In this document: positions 19,307 through 29,169 of the stretch, in pieces | Layout: the number at the start of each line of letters is the position of its first letter | How positions within the stretch are numbered: the stretch's first letter is position 1 | Assembly (NCBI RefSeq): GCF_900639875.1 | Contig: NZ_CAAAIA010000010.1 | Location: 1 to 62,654 of the forward strand | DNA length: 62,654 nt | Reading direction: 5' to 3' | Origin: Legionella impletisoli | GTDB lineage: Bacteria; Pseudomonadota; Gammaproteobacteria; Legionellales; Legionellaceae | Position numbers and translations under genes: made by a program | Notes under the pieces: generated by a model | Told to the model about the DNA's origin: nothing | The model's database searches: none | What the model saw: only the letters and a program-made list of their open reading frames with translations

Positions 19307-20392
19307 TCATCGAATAATTTGTTCAATCGTAGCTCCACCGAGACATTGGTTTTTATGATAAAAAACAACATACTGTCCTGGGGTGACGGCGCGTTGGGGT
19401 TCTGCAAACATAATGTAATGGTGGTTGTCTTGTTTTGGCGAAACAACACACGCTTGTTCAGCCTGACGATAACGAGTCTTTGCAAAACAGGTCAGAGGTA
19501 ACTCTGGTTCACTCTCTGTTAACCAATGGATTGGCCCGCATTTAAGCCCTTGTGAATAAAGCATGGGATGTTGGCTGCCTTGAGCGACAATCAAGGTATT
19601 GGTTGCAGTTTCCTTATCCACTACATACCAAGGTTCATCGCTGCCACTCTGTGTGCCTCCTATACCAAGACCTTGTCGTTGGCCAAGCGTATAAAACATT
19701 AATCCATCATGGCGCCCAATGACGTGACCTAAGGGTGTTTTGATCTCGCCTGGTTTAGCTAGCATATACTCATTTAAAAAGGATTTAAAACGTTTTTCGC
19801 CAATAAAACAAATGCCGGTTGAGTCTTTTTTTGAATGCGTAATGAGATTTTGTTCTTTAGCAATCGCGCGAATTTTAGGCTTTAAATAATCCCCTATAGG
19901 AAATAGAGTTTTGGCTAAGGCTTTTGGAGCGACCGCATGAAGAAAATAGGTTTGATCTTTCTCGCGATCTTTGGCCTTAAAAAGCATGCCTAAATGCGCT
20001 GTATGTTTAACCCTCGCATAATGGCCAGTGGCAATATAATCGGCTCCCAAAGTAAGTGCATGATTTAAAAATGCACTAAACTTAATTTCCTTATTACAAA
20101 GCACGTCAGGATTAGGGGTACGGCCTTGGTCGTATTCATTTAAGAAGTGGTTAAACACCCGTTGGAGATATTCTTCAGAAAAATTTACCGTATGTAGCGG
20201 TATGTCTAATTGCTCACAGACGGCTTCTGCATCAGCTAAATCGGTTGCTGCTGCACAATAACCATTGCGATCGTCTTGTTCCCAATTTTTCATGAACAAG
20301 CCTTCAACGTCGTATCCTTGTTCTTTTAACAACCAGGCTGCAACCGATGAATCCACACCGCCGGATAAACCGACAATGACTTTACCTTTCAT
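19307..20392 (-). CDS. mnmA: tRNA 2-thiouridylase MnmA
   Basis: Transfers sulfur to the wobble uridine (U34) of Lys, Glu and Gln tRNAs. From the ATG at 20392 ([16 protein letters not shown]) it has 361 residues; a TTG at 20404 would add four. SGGVDSS is the ATP pyrophosphatase P-loop. The two catalytic cysteines lie in [12 protein letters not shown] and [11 protein letters not shown], and the loop [13 protein letters not shown] equivalent is [14 protein letters not shown]. It is divergent from yceD across a 150-base intergenic region. Confidence 0.95.
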   Translation of the reverse strand: MKGKVIVGLSGGVDSSVAAWLLKEQGYDVEGLFMKNWEQDDRNGYCAAATDLADAEAVCEQLDIPLHTVNFSEEYLQRVFNHFLNEYDQGRTPNPDVLCNKEIKFSAFLNHALTLGADYIATGHYARVKHTAHLGMLFKAKDREKDQTYFLHAVAPKALAKTLFPIGDYLKPKIRAIAKEQNLITHSKKDSTGICFIGEKRFKSFLNEYMLAKPGEIKTPLGHVIGRHDGLMFYTLGQRQGLGIGGTQSGSDEPWYVVDKETATNTLIVAQGSQHPMLYSQGLKCGPIHWLTESEPELPLTCFAKTRYRQAEQACVVSPKQDNHHYIMFAEPQRAVTPGQYVVFYHKNQCLGGATIEQIIR

Positions 20393-20542
20393 AATCAAGT
20401 TCAATGTGTATAAAATTTGCCTATTTTAAGCTATACTTCGTATCAATACAATTTTAAAGCACTATTTAACACAAAAATAATTCCCACCCGCGCTGATAGG
20501 GATATTCCCTTTGTTAAGATGATATTGGAGATGATATAGTTC

Positions 20543-20971
20543 ATGAAAATTTTTTTACCTAAGTTCGCAAAGGAAAAAGGACTTCACCAAATTGAAATAC
20601 AATTAAATGATCGTTTACCCGCTCATGTGGTAGGCCCATGTCTGATGAGATGTGATTTAAGTGCTCAATTTTACGAAGAAGATTATTACATTTTATCGCT
20701 TAAAACCAATGCGAACATTATCTTATCATGTCAGCGATGCTTACAGGCGTTTTCTTATGAATACAAGAATCAAGTTGAACTCGCTGTGTGTGATGAAGAG
20801 CAAACGGCTGAAAAACTAATGTCGCATTATGAATGTATGGTCATTAACAACTATCATCTTGATATGATTGAAGTTTTAACCGATGATTTGCATTTGAATC
20901 TTCCTGAAAAGCATGTGGACTTTCAAGAATGTGATAGGGAGATGGTTGCTTTGATGAACGATATTTCCTAA
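20543..20971 (+). CDS. yceD: YceD/DUF177 family protein
   Basis: A 142-residue member of the DUF177 family, almost always found immediately upstream of rpmF. The diagnostic cysteine motif is SCQRCLQAF near residue 58, and the acidic C-terminal half has VDFQECDREM. Members influence 23S rRNA accumulation in bacteria and plants, so a role in ribosome assembly is likely. The gene begins the conserved yceD-rpmF-plsX-fab order. A gap of about 260 bases with its own promoter-like sequence separates it from rpmF. Confidence 0.85.
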   Translation: MKIFLPKFAKEKGLHQIEIQLNDRLPAHVVGPCLMRCDLSAQFYEEDYYILSLKTNANIILSCQRCLQAFSYEYKNQVELAVCDEEQTAEKLMSHYECMVINNYHLDMIEVLTDDLHLNLPEKHVDFQECDREMVALMNDIS

Positions 20972-21141
20972 TCAGGCATCGGTAAAGAATGGGTATATTT
21001 TTTTCATTAAGCTCTCTTCGTGTTCTTTTTGAAAGATAATTTATGAATTAAATTCAAGCTTAAAGCCTAATAAAGTGGCAAAAAATAGCAAAAATTCAAG
21101 GCCCTTATGAATTCTGCTACCCAGATGGCTTTTTTTTCAGG

Positions 21142-21147
21142 TATAAT
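21142..21147 (+). promoter_or_regulatory. Candidate -10 box of the rpmF-plsX-fab promoter
   Basis: A perfect TATAAT lies 82 bases before the rpmF start, just downstream of a run of eight T residues. I find no good -35 at 17 bases, so the call rests on the -10 and the location. The long leader would carry the hairpin at 21181-21197. Confidence 0.4.
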
Positions 21148-21180
21148 ATGTGCCAACAATACTTGGATTACCATCAAAAA

Positions 21181-21197
21181 GCCGGTAATATTCCGGC
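21181..21197 (+). promoter_or_regulatory. Hairpin in the rpmF leader
   Basis: GCCGG at 21181-21185 pairs with CCGGC at 21193-21197 around a seven-base loop, between the candidate promoter and the rpmF ribosome binding site (TTAGGAG near 21216). It could be a leader structure affecting translation of L32. No T run follows, so it is not a standard terminator. Confidence 0.3.
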
Positions 21198-21229
21198 CCT
21201 TAGAAAACAATTTGTTTAGGAGTAATACA

Positions 21230-21421
21230 ATGGCTGTGCAACAAAATAAAAAATCACGTTCAAAACGCGATATGCGTCGTTCGCATGATGCATTAACTAA
21301 GCCAACGCTTTCTGTTGATCCAACTACAGGTGAAACACATCGTCGACACCATATTACGGAAGACGGCTATTATCGCGGTCGTAAAGTGTTAGAAACAGAG
21401 ACCGTTTACGAAGCTGAGTAA
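21230..21421 (+). CDS. rpmF: 50S ribosomal protein L32
   Basis: The 63-residue protein begins [18 protein letters not shown], the standard N-terminus of bacterial L32. The ATG at 21230 is preceded by TTAGGAG at a proper distance; the open frame extends to 21107, but that upstream part is unlike L32. No zinc-binding cysteines are present, so it is the cysteine-free form. Its stop overlaps the first base of the plsX ATG, so the two are translationally coupled. Confidence 0.97.
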   Translation: MAVQQNKKSRSKRDMRRSHDALTKPTLSVDPTTGETHRRHHITEDGYYRGRKVLETETVYEAE

Positions 21422-22455
21422 TGTCCTTGAATACCATAACCATTGCGATTGACGCGATGGGCGGGGATCATGGATTATCTGTAGTGATCCCGGCTTGCAT
21501 TCGTGCGATTAAAAAAAACCCGGATCTAAAGCTGATCTTAGTCGGGGATCGAGGCAAAATCACTCGTCAATTAAAAAAACACGGTGAAGCTTCCAATGAT
21601 CAATTGACTATTGTTCATGCCTCCGAAGTGGTGACTATGGATGAGTTGCCTTCACATGCATTGAGGAATAAAAAAGATTCTTCAATGCGAGTGGCTATCA
21701 ACCAAGTTAAAGAAAAAAAAGCACAAGCTTGTGTCAGCGCCGGTAATACTGGAGCCTTGATGGCTACGGCTCGATTTGTGTTAAAAACTTTGCCAGGTAT
21801 TGATAGACCAGCGATCATTGCTGAATTGCCTACCATGAAAGGTCGAACTCGTGTTATCGACCTTGGAGCCAATGTCGACTCTTGCGCTGAGCATTTGTTT
21901 CAATTTGCCATTATGGGTTCTGCGCTCATTCAAGCCGAAGATAAGAAATCTAAACCTAAAATTGGGTTACTCAATATTGGCGTTGAAGAAATCAAAGGAA
22001 ACGATCAAGTCAAGCGCACCGCACACATGCTAGCCGAATGTAAAATTATGAATTATGTTGGTTATGTCGAAGGCGATCAGTTTTATTCTGGTGAAGTGGA
22101 TCTTGTGGTTTGCGATGGTTTTGTTGGTAATGCAACACTTAAAGCCAGTGAAGGACTTGCAAAGTTGATGTTATCCGTTCTTAAGGAGTCCTTTAGTCGA
22201 AACTGGCTTGCGAAGTTAGCGGGTGTTTTTGCTTATCCTGCCTTATCCCACTTGAAAAAACGTATGGATCCTGCTCGCTATAATGGTGCGAGCATGCTCG
22301 GTTTAAATGGCATTGTTGTTAAAAGTCATGGTGGCGCGAATGAAGTGGCTTTCCAGAATGCGATCGAAGAGGCGGTCTTGCAAGTTAAAAATAACGTGAT
22401 TGATTTAGTAAGAAATCAAATTACAGACTTCATCAACGAAGGGTTGCTATTATGA
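21421..22455 (+). CDS. plsX: Phosphate acyltransferase PlsX
   Basis: Converts acyl-ACP to acyl-phosphate, the first committed step of phospholipid synthesis by the PlsX/PlsY route. The 344 residues show [11 protein letters not shown] at the N-terminus, [13 protein letters not shown] near 100, [19 protein letters not shown] near 140 and [17 protein letters not shown] near 230, all PlsX signatures. It shares one base with the rpmF stop and overlaps fabH by four bases (ATGA). Confidence 0.96.
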   Translation: MSLNTITIAIDAMGGDHGLSVVIPACIRAIKKNPDLKLILVGDRGKITRQLKKHGEASNDQLTIVHASEVVTMDELPSHALRNKKDSSMRVAINQVKEKKAQACVSAGNTGALMATARFVLKTLPGIDRPAIIAELPTMKGRTRVIDLGANVDSCAEHLFQFAIMGSALIQAEDKKSKPKIGLLNIGVEEIKGNDQVKRTAHMLAECKIMNYVGYVEGDQFYSGEVDLVVCDGFVGNATLKASEGLAKLMLSVLKESFSRNWLAKLAGVFAYPALSHLKKRMDPARYNGASMLGLNGIVVKSHGGANEVAFQNAIEEAVLQVKNNVIDLVRNQITDFINEGLLL

Positions 22456-23405
22456 ACAATGCGATCATCCGTGGAAGCGGCAGTTATCTTCCGAAGAGAG
22501 AGCTGACTAATAAAGAACTGGAAGCAACTCTTGATACCTCAGACGAATGGATTTATTCCCGCACAGGCATTAAAAGTAGACGCGTTGCCTCCGTGGAAGA
22601 GACAACTTCTTATATGGCTTGTGAGGCTGCGAAGCAAGCCTTGGACGCGGCTTCTATTCATGCGGATGAAATTGATTTAATTATTGTGGCAACTTGCACG
22701 CCCGATCATTTTTTCCCTAGTATGGCTTGTCATGTACAAAAGGCCTTAAATTGTTCAAGAACCATCCCTGCATTTGATATTAGCGCTGCTTGTAGTGGAT
22801 TTGTATACGCTATGGATATTGCTAACCAATACATTAAGTCAGGAGCTGCTAAACATGTAATGGTGGTAGGCAGTGAAAGTATGTCTAGAGCCGTAGATTG
22901 GACCGATCGCTCAACCTGTGTTTTGTTTGGGGATGGTGCAGGAGCAGTTGTCTTAAGTGCTAGTCAAGAGGATGGTATTTTAGGCAGTGTCCTACATTCT
23001 TCTTTTGACGAAGGCAAATTGTTAAGCTATGCCACCCAAGGCGAGAATGGTCAAAAATCGCAAATTGGTATGCGTGGTAACGAAGTATTTAAAGTCGCCG
23101 TCAATATTATGGGTGATATTGTCGATGAAGTACTTGAAGTCAGTCAGTTACAAAAATCCGATATCAATTGGTTGATTCCTCATCAGGCTAATATAAGAAT
23201 TATTCAAGGAATTGCCAAAAAATTATCTCTTCCTATGTCGCAAGTAGTGGTCACCATTGAAAATCAGGGCAATACTTCTGCGGCTTCTATTCCGTTGGCA
23301 CTTGATCACTCTATCCGTGAAGGCCGTATCCAGCGGGGAGATTTCTTATTACTAGAGTCTTTCGGTGGTGGTATGACCTGGGGTGCCATGGTTATTCGTT
23401 ACTGA
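22452..23405 (+). CDS. fabH: 3-oxoacyl-ACP synthase III
   Basis: Starts fatty acid synthesis by condensing an acyl-CoA primer with malonyl-ACP. The 317 residues carry the thiolase-fold triad: C114 in [12 protein letters not shown]244 in [10 protein letters not shown] and N274 in [11 protein letters not shown]. The N-terminus [18 protein letters not shown] and the loop [14 protein letters not shown] are typical. The start codon overlaps the plsX stop (ATGA), and fabD follows after 27 bases. Confidence 0.96.
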   Translation: MNNAIIRGSGSYLPKRELTNKELEATLDTSDEWIYSRTGIKSRRVASVEETTSYMACEAAKQALDAASIHADEIDLIIVATCTPDHFFPSMACHVQKALNCSRTIPAFDISAACSGFVYAMDIANQYIKSGAAKHVMVVGSESMSRAVDWTDRSTCVLFGDGAGAVVLSASQEDGILGSVLHSSFDEGKLLSYATQGENGQKSQIGMRGNEVFKVAVNIMGDIVDEVLEVSQLQKSDINWLIPHQANIRIIQGIAKKLSLPMSQVVVTIENQGNTSAASIPLALDHSIREGRIQRGDFLLLESFGGGMTWGAMVIRY

Positions 23406-23432
23406 TCCAAGATTTCGAGGATAGATTTCAAT

Positions 23433-24374
23433 ATGAAAACAATTGGTTTTGTCTTTCCGGGCCAAGGCTCGCAATCCGTAGGGATGTTAAATGATCTTGC
23501 AAAATCCTATCCACTTATACTTGAATTATTTTTACAGGTATCTGAACGGGTGGGTTATGACGTTTGGGATTTGGTTCAAAATGGGCCGGAAGAAAAACTG
23601 AATCAGACGGAACGCACGCAAGTTGCCATGTTAACTGCTGACGTGGCTATATATAAAACACTTCAGCAACAACAAGCTATTCCTGCATCCATGATGGCAG
23701 GACATAGCCTTGGGGAATATGCAGCTTTGGTCTGTGCAAATGCGATAAGCCTCCCCGATGCGGCGGAATTGGTTGCAAAGCGCGGTCAGTTAATGCAAGA
23801 AACCGTACCCCTAGGTGAAGGAGCTATGGCCGCGATAATTGGCCTAGAGGACGAAGACGTCCGTTATGTTTGCTTAAATGCGAGCAGCACTGAATATTTA
23901 GTCACACCAGCTAATTACAATGCTATAGGACAAGTCGTCATTGCCGGCCACACTTCGGCCGTTGAAAAAGCGGTCTCCTTAGCGCTTGAAAAAGGCGCAA
24001 AAATGGCGAAAATTATTCCAGTCAGCGTGCCTTGTCATTGTCAGCTTCTAACAAATGCATCCGCATTATTTTCAGAAAGTTTGGAGCGTGCAACGTTTAA
24101 GACTCCTGAAGTTCCGGTGATAAGCAATGTTGATTTAAGCGTTTACGAATCTCCCGAGCAGATAAGGACACTTTTGAAAGCCCAGCTTTACAAGCCTGTC
24201 AGATGGGTTGAAACCATTCAATTCATGAGCAAAAAGGGTGTGGAGCTCTTCATTGAATGCGGACCTGGAAAAGTATTAGGGGGCTTAATAAAACGCATTG
24301 ATCGCTCTTTAAAAACGCTAAGCGTGCATGATGAATCGAGTTTATCGGATGCTCTTCATGAACTAAATCAATAG
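23433..24374 (+). CDS. fabD: Malonyl-CoA:ACP transacylase
   Basis: Loads malonyl groups from CoA onto acyl carrier protein. The 313 residues begin IGFVFPGQGSQSVGML. The nucleophile is S92 in GHSLGEYAAL, and the catalytic histidine lies in PVSVPCHCQLL near 200. The oxyanion motif FPGQGSQ and the C-terminal ECGPGKVLGGLIKRI are as in the family. It lies in the fab operon, 14 bases before fabG. Confidence 0.96.
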   Translation: MKTIGFVFPGQGSQSVGMLNDLAKSYPLILELFLQVSERVGYDVWDLVQNGPEEKLNQTERTQVAMLTADVAIYKTLQQQQAIPASMMAGHSLGEYAALVCANAISLPDAAELVAKRGQLMQETVPLGEGAMAAIIGLEDEDVRYVCLNASSTEYLVTPANYNAIGQVVIAGHTSAVEKAVSLALEKGAKMAKIIPVSVPCHCQLLTNASALFSESLERATFKTPEVPVISNVDLSVYESPEQIRTLLKAQLYKPVRWVETIQFMSKKGVELFIECGPGKVLGGLIKRIDRSLKTLSVHDESSLSDALHELNQ

Positions 24375-24388
24375 AGGAATTCGTTTGT

Positions 24389-25135
24389 ATGACCAATTTA
24401 CAAGGCAAAACTGCACTCGTTACAGGTGCTAGCCGTGGCATTGGCCAGGCTGTGGCACTAACCTTGGCTCGTAAGGGTGCTTATGTGGTAGGAACTGCCA
24501 CCAGTGAAAAAGGTGCTACTGCCATTAGTGAGTATTTTTCAAAAGAAAATCTTGCAGGCCAGGGTGTTATGCTGGATGTAACCAAAAAAGAAAATGTAGA
24601 AGATTTAATGTCTCAGTTATCTGACGAAGATAAGTTGCCTGATATTTTGGTTAATAATGCAGGGATTACTTGTGATAATTTGCTGTTACGCATGGATGAT
24701 GAAGAATGGTATCGCGTTATAGAGACCAATCTCAATTCTGTGTACCGCTTGAGCAAAGCATGCCTTAAATCAATGTTTAGAGCGCGTTGGGGGCGAATTA
24801 TTAGCATAGGTTCTGTCGTTGGCTCTAGTGGTAATTCTGGCCAAACGAATTATACCGCAGCTAAAGCTGGGTTAGTGGGCTTTTCTAAATCTCTCGCCCA
24901 GGAAATTGGCAGCCGAGGCATTACAGTCAATGTGGTTGCTCCAGGATTTATTGATACGGATATGACCGCTTCTTTACCAGATATGGTGAAGGAAGAATTA
25001 TTAAAGAGAATTCCGTTAAAGCGGTTAGGAAAAGTCGAAGACATCGCTGAAGTTGTAGCATTTTTGGCGTCAGACTATGGTAACTACATTACGGGTGAAA
25101 CCATTCAAGTGAATGGTGGCATGTATATGGATTAA
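24389..25135 (+). CDS. fabG: 3-oxoacyl-ACP reductase
   Basis: NADPH-dependent reductase of the fatty acid elongation cycle, a short-chain dehydrogenase of 248 residues. The cofactor motif is TGASRGIGQ near residue 12, NNAG lies near 87, the catalytic serine is in GSVVGSSGNSG, and the active-site pair is Y155/K159 in YTAAK. The C-terminal GETIQVNGGMYMD is diagnostic for FabG. The operon then pauses for a 400-base gap before acpP. Confidence 0.96.
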   Translation: MTNLQGKTALVTGASRGIGQAVALTLARKGAYVVGTATSEKGATAISEYFSKENLAGQGVMLDVTKKENVEDLMSQLSDEDKLPDILVNNAGITCDNLLLRMDDEEWYRVIETNLNSVYRLSKACLKSMFRARWGRIISIGSVVGSSGNSGQTNYTAAKAGLVGFSKSLAQEIGSRGITVNVVAPGFIDTDMTASLPDMVKEELLKRIPLKRLGKVEDIAEVVAFLASDYGNYITGETIQVNGGMYMD

Positions 25136-25535
25136 TACAAAATTTTTTCTGAACGTTCCGTACAAGCAAGGTCTATGGGAATTGCTAGGATTTACGGTAG
25201 GGTAAGATAATTCCATTTTGTCTATAAGTGTTTGAAATGGTTGTTCAGATTATGTCGATCCCGCCTGCGCGGTAACGATACAAATAATAAATTATTGAGG
25301 CAAAGTATATTTTTGCTCTGGAACTTAAGGGATGAAATTGATCTTAGTCACATACATTGTGATATAATGTTTCTTTTTATCCGAAAAATGACCAAATGAT
25401 GCAAATGCGTTAATAGACTTGCGTTATTTAGGGAATAGAATAAACTACCGGACATTATTTTAAGACCCTTTCAAGCTTTACTTACATAATTGTTTGAAAG
25501 ATTATTACTTTTTATAACTGAAAGAGGAAAAAGTT
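25136..25535. other. 400-base non-coding gap between fabG and acpP
   Basis: No gene is seen on either strand. A six-base inverted repeat (GGAATT at 25178-25183, AATTCC at 25209-25214) could form a weak structure soon after fabG. The second half is AT-rich and holds the candidate acpP promoter described separately. acpP is often expressed far above its neighbours from its own promoter, which would explain so long a gap inside a tight operon. Confidence 0.6.
25338..25368 (+). promoter_or_regulatory. Candidate acpP promoter
   Basis: TTGATC at 25338-25343 and a perfect TATAAT at 25363-25368 are separated by 19 bases, slightly longer than ideal. The palindrome TCACA-five bases-TGTGA falls at the downstream end of the spacer (about 25348-25362) and could be a regulator site. 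The leader to acpP would be about 160 bases. Confidence 0.4.
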
Positions 25536-25784
25536 ATGAGCACAGTAGAAGAACGAGTTCGCAAAATTGTTGTTGAGCAATTAGGCGTTAAAGAAGATGA
25601 GTTAAAAAACGACGCTTCTTTTGTAGATGATTTAGGTGCGGACTCGCTTGATACCGTTGAGCTAGTAATGGCTTTGGAAGAAGAGTTTGAAACTGAAATT
25701 CCAGATGAAAAAGCTGAAAAAATTACTACCATTCAAGAAGCAATTGATTATATTGAAGCAAATTTAAATAAAGAAGATGCGTAA
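25536..25784 (+). CDS. acpP: Acyl carrier protein
   Basis: The small acidic carrier of fatty acid synthesis, 82 residues. The phosphopantetheine site is S37 in [13 protein letters not shown], and helix II with [14 protein letters not shown] is the canonical recognition helix. A strong ribosome binding site (GAAAGAGG) precedes the ATG. The last residues, ANLNKEDA, are slightly extended. It is flanked by fabG (400-base gap) and fabF (229-base gap), so it is probably its own transcription unit. Confidence 0.97.
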   Translation: MSTVEERVRKIVVEQLGVKEDELKNDASFVDDLGADSLDTVELVMALEEEFETEIPDEKAEKITTIQEAIDYIEANLNKEDA

Positions 25785-25833
25785 TTCTCTTTTATCTTGT
25801 GAGTAGCCAGAAACACTCAATGCGAGAAGAATT

Positions 25834-25917
25834 CAGGACAAAATCAAACTTGAATTAACTCATCCCATACGCGTTATTTCTGTGTGATGATGACAGCGTA
25901 ATTGTGATTTTGTCCTG
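25834..25917 (+). repeat. Long inverted repeat between acpP and fabF
   Basis: CAGGACAAAATCA at 25834-25846 and its exact reverse complement at 25905-25917 are 58 bases apart. The interior contains smaller arms (TACGC near 25867 with GCGTA near 25896). The element fills much of the acpP-fabF gap, and no T run follows. Part of the left arm lies in a 21-base motif (25831-25851) that recurs with two mismatches at 36469-36489, upstream of ugd. It could be a structured RNA, a processing site or a small mobile repeat; I cannot choose. Confidence 0.55.
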
Positions 25918-26013
25918 TGGATCACTTAAAAGGCGTTTCTTGCATTTACGTAAGGCCCACCCAAGATATTTCTCTGAGTCATTGCGTTTCATAGTGATAC
26001 TGAGGAGTCATCA

Positions 26014-27255
26014 TTGAAAAATAGACGACGTATAGTGGTAACTGGCATGGGTATGGTTTCCCCTGTTGGGCTAACTGTAGAAGAATCTTGGCAAAATATC
26101 TTAGCAGGTAAAAGTGGTGTTGGTCGGGTTGAGTCCTTTGATGCCACAGATTACCCCACAAAGATTTGGGCAAAAGTTAAGAATTTTAACGTTGAAGACT
26201 ATCTGGCTTCAAAAGATGCACGTAAAATGGATGTTTTTACTCAGTATGGCATGGTTGCTGCAGCAGAAGCTATTGCCGATTCAGGAATTAATATCGATGA
26301 TGCGCTTTCAAAACGCGCAGGGGTTGCCGTAGGTGCAGGCATTGGTGGTATTGAAACCATTACCAATAACCAAGAAAAACTATTAAACGGCGGTCCAAGA
26401 AAGGTTTCACCCTTTTTTATACCAGCGGGCATTATCAATATGGTAGCCGGACAAATTTCAATTCAACACCAATTAAAAGGTCCTAATATCTCGGTAGTAA
26501 CTGCTTGTACTACAGGAACCCATAACATTGGATTGGCTGCGCGGATGATTGCTTATGGCGATGCCGATGTCATGGTATGTGGCGGGGCAGAGATGACGAC
26601 AACCCCTCTATGCTTAGCGGGTTTTTCTGCGGTGCGTTCTCTTTCAAAACGCAATGATGAGCCTGAAAAAGCCTCACGTCCCTTCGATAAAGATCGGGAT
26701 GGATTCGTGATGGGCGAAGGTGCTGGAATTTTAGTATTAGAAGAATATGAGCACGCAAAAGCCCGAGGCGCTAAAATTTATGCTGAAGTTGTAGGTTTTG
26801 GTATGTCAGGTGATGCTTATCATATTACAGCTCCGGATGCAGATGCCGATGGCGCATCACGAGCGATGGAAATTACGATACAAGATGCAGATATTCAACC
26901 GTCTCAGGTTGATTATATTAATGCGCATGGCACTTCAACCTACTTAAATGATCTTAACGAAACAAAAGCGATTAAGCGAGTGTTTGGCGCTCACGCTTAT
27001 GATTTGGCTGTAAGCTCAACCAAATCCATGACTGGACATTTACTTGGTGCAGCAGGGGCAGTTGAAGCAATTTTTAGTGTATTGGCAATTCGTGATCAAG
27101 TGGCTCCACCGACGACGAATCTAGATAATCCAGATGAGGGATGTGATTTAAATTATGTGCCTAACAAAGCACAACCACGAGAAATTACCTATGCGCTTAG
27201 TAATTCACTAGGTTTTGGTGGTACTAACGGCAGCTTGCTGTTTAAAAAAGTTTAA
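26014..27255 (+). CDS. fabF: 3-oxoacyl-ACP synthase II
   Basis: Elongating condensing enzyme of fatty acid synthesis, 413 residues, important for cis-unsaturated chains and temperature control of membrane fluidity. The catalytic triad is C165 in [12 protein letters not shown]305 in [11 protein letters not shown] and H342 in [11 protein letters not shown] take the TTG at 26014 as start: TGAGGAG ends seven bases before it, and the product [19 protein letters not shown] matches the family N-terminus, while the next in-frame ATG would cut into the first strand. pabC, often found next, is absent. Confidence 0.95.
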   Translation: MKNRRRIVVTGMGMVSPVGLTVEESWQNILAGKSGVGRVESFDATDYPTKIWAKVKNFNVEDYLASKDARKMDVFTQYGMVAAAEAIADSGINIDDALSKRAGVAVGAGIGGIETITNNQEKLLNGGPRKVSPFFIPAGIINMVAGQISIQHQLKGPNISVVTACTTGTHNIGLAARMIAYGDADVMVCGGAEMTTTPLCLAGFSAVRSLSKRNDEPEKASRPFDKDRDGFVMGEGAGILVLEEYEHAKARGAKIYAEVVGFGMSGDAYHITAPDADADGASRAMEITIQDADIQPSQVDYINAHGTSTYLNDLNETKAIKRVFGAHAYDLAVSSTKSMTGHLLGAAGAVEAIFSVLAIRDQVAPPTTNLDNPDEGCDLNYVPNKAQPREITYALSNSLGFGGTNGSLLFKKV

Positions 27256-27258
27256 TTT

Positions 27259-27330
27259 AAGCGGTGAGACGATTGATTGTATCTCAACCGCTCACTTAGC
27301 TTCTGGATGGATTTCCGACGGTGCGGAAAT
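27259..27330 (+). promoter_or_regulatory. Two hairpins in the fabF-mltG gap
   Basis: The first pairs AAGCGGTGAGA (27259-27269) with TCTCAACCGCT (27282-27292), with one bulge. The second pairs ATTTCCG (27311-27317) with CGGAAAT (27324-27330) around six bases. Neither is followed by a T run, so they may slow transcription, protect the transcript end or be processing sites rather than classical terminators. Confidence 0.35.
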
Positions 27331-27431
27331 TACAAAGTTGTTCGGGGTGGTAATGCTTTATGGGGGTAATATCCCATCGTGCATCTTTTATAATCCACCT
27401 AGTGTGCTCTTGCTATGGCTTAAGAGGTACT

Positions 27432-28430
27432 ATGATTCATCAACCAATGAAATTATTGTTTACTCTTATAGCGGCATTATCTCTCGCTTTGATAATCGGG
27501 CTTGGATTCGTATCGTATCGCGCAGCTTCACAACACTTATTATCAAAATCGCAAGAACCTAAAATTTTTCAAGTAAAAAAAAATGCGACCGCAGCGGCGT
27601 TAATTGAATCCCTAAAGCACCAAACCAACCTTCACTCTGATCAAATACTGCTCCTTTTAATTCGTATCTTTGGGCTGACTCACCAGTTAAAAGCAGGTAT
27701 TTATGAAATTCAGCCTCAAGAATCAGCTTGGGATTTTATTCATCGTGTAGCTCAAGGGGATGTTTTAAAAATTTCTTTTACCATTGTGGAAGGGACAACG
27801 CAAAAACAAGTGGTTGAGAATTTAAAAACCGCACCTTATCTATCTTATAAACAATCAGATTGGGATGTGATTAAAAGTGACCATCCCAGTGATGAAGGAT
27901 TGCTTCTTGCCGATACCTATATGTATGAAGCTGGCACAAACGCTGCTCGATTAATTGCGCATGCGCATACCGATTTACTTCAATATCTAAATGAACGTTG
28001 GGAGAAAAGAAAGACAGGGCTTCCCTACCAATCTCCTTACGAGATGTTGATTGTTGCTTCCATATTGGAAAAAGAAACCGCTGTTTTAGAAGAAAAATAC
28101 ATTATTTCTGGTGTAATCGTTAATCGAATACGAAAGCATATGCCGCTGCAAGTTGATCCCACCGTAATTTATGCCTTAGGTGAGCAATACGATGGCAAGT
28201 TGACTCATAAGGATATGCAGTTTGACTCACCCTTTAACACGTATAAATATCGGGGATTGCCACCCACACCAATCGCTATGGTAGGTCGAGATGCTATCGA
28301 TGCAGCAGCCAATCCTGCTCAAACTAATTATTTGTATTTTGTTGCTAAAGGGGATGGCACCCATCATTTTTCAGCAAGCTATAAAGAACAAAAAGAAGCC
28401 ATTGACCGTTATTTAAAAAGCAAAAAATAA
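27432..28430 (+). CDS. mltG: Endolytic murein transglycosylase MltG
   Basis: Inner-membrane YceG-type lytic transglycosylase that cuts nascent glycan strands and limits their length. From the ATG at 27432, preceded by TAAGAGG, it has 332 residues. One membrane anchor (LLFTLIAALSLALIIGLGFV) is followed by a LysM-like region and the catalytic domain. SILEKET near residue 215 contains the catalytic glutamate, followed by VIVNRIRKHMPLQVDPTVIYALG and FNTYKYRGLPPTPIA. It leads the mltG-tmk-holB-pilZ-tatD group. Confidence 0.94.
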   Translation: MIHQPMKLLFTLIAALSLALIIGLGFVSYRAASQHLLSKSQEPKIFQVKKNATAAALIESLKHQTNLHSDQILLLLIRIFGLTHQLKAGIYEIQPQESAWDFIHRVAQGDVLKISFTIVEGTTQKQVVENLKTAPYLSYKQSDWDVIKSDHPSDEGLLLADTYMYEAGTNAARLIAHAHTDLLQYLNERWEKRKTGLPYQSPYEMLIVASILEKETAVLEEKYIISGVIVNRIRKHMPLQVDPTVIYALGEQYDGKLTHKDMQFDSPFNTYKYRGLPPTPIAMVGRDAIDAAANPAQTNYLYFVAKGDGTHHFSASYKEQKEAIDRYLKSKK

Positions 28431-28515
28431 GTGTTTTTATAAAGATTTAGAGCTAATTTAAGCGGCTCAATTCTATTATTCAGGCAAGATATTAAAGCAG
28501 TTTAAGGGAAAAAAA

Positions 28516-29169
28516 ATGAGTTTAGAACAAGGGCGCTATATTGTCGTTGAAGGTTTAGAAGGGGCGGGCAAATCAACGGCTTTAAAAACCATTAAGTCTT
28601 ATTTATCATCTCATGTAAAAGACTTGGTTCTCACTCGCGAACCAGGTGGGACGCGTGTAGGAGAGGTGGCTCGTGAGCTCATTAAAGAAATTAATCCTGA
28701 ACAACCTTTAGATCCACGTACAGAACTTCTTTTATTATATGCTGCTCGGATCCAGTTAATGGAACTTGTTATTAAACCCTCTCTTTCAAAAGGAGCCTGG
28801 GTGTTAGCGGATCGATACGAGCTTTCCACCTTTGCTTATCAAGGTGGTGGTAGAAAAATGGATGAAACGTTTATCTCACAGCTTTCTTCTTTTAGCATGC
28901 AAGGGTTTAAGCCAGATTTAGTGATTTTCCTTGACGTATCGCCAAAGAGGGGCTTAAAACGAGCTCAATCACGCGGAACCACAGACCGAATTGAGCAGGA
29001 AGCTTTGTCTTTTTTTCAAGATGTGTATCATCGTTATCACGAGCATTTAAAAACAATGGATAACGTGGTTATGATTGATGCGGGAAAACCATTAAAAACT
29101 GTACAAAATTTAATTAGAAATGCGTTAGATAATTATATGACTCATCATGCGGACATCATCCGTGGTTGA
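28516..29169 (+). CDS. tmk: Thymidylate kinase
   Basis: Phosphorylates dTMP to dTDP. The 217 residues carry the P-loop EGLEGAGKST near 13-22, the LTREPGGTRVGE dTMP-binding motif, DRYELSTFAYQGGGR (the DRY motif) and the lid SRGTTDRIEQE. The lid with its arginines resembles the E. coli type. Its C-terminal coding region overlaps the holB start by 23 bases, so the two are translationally coupled. Confidence 0.96.
   Translation: MSLEQGRYIVVEGLEGAGKSTALKTIKSYLSSHVKDLVLTREPGGTRVGEVARELIKEINPEQPLDPRTELLLLYAARIQLMELVIKPSLSKGAWVLADRYELSTFAYQGGGRKMDETFISQLSSFSMQGFKPDLVIFLDVSPKRGLKRAQSRGTTDRIEQEALSFFQDVYHRYHEHLKTMDNVVMIDAGKPLKTVQNLIRNALDNYMTHHADIIRG

Noticed and set aside
20498-20510. Palindrome AGGGATATTCCCT between mnmA and yceD
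   Set aside because: Short and single; no regulator or second copy to support an operator.
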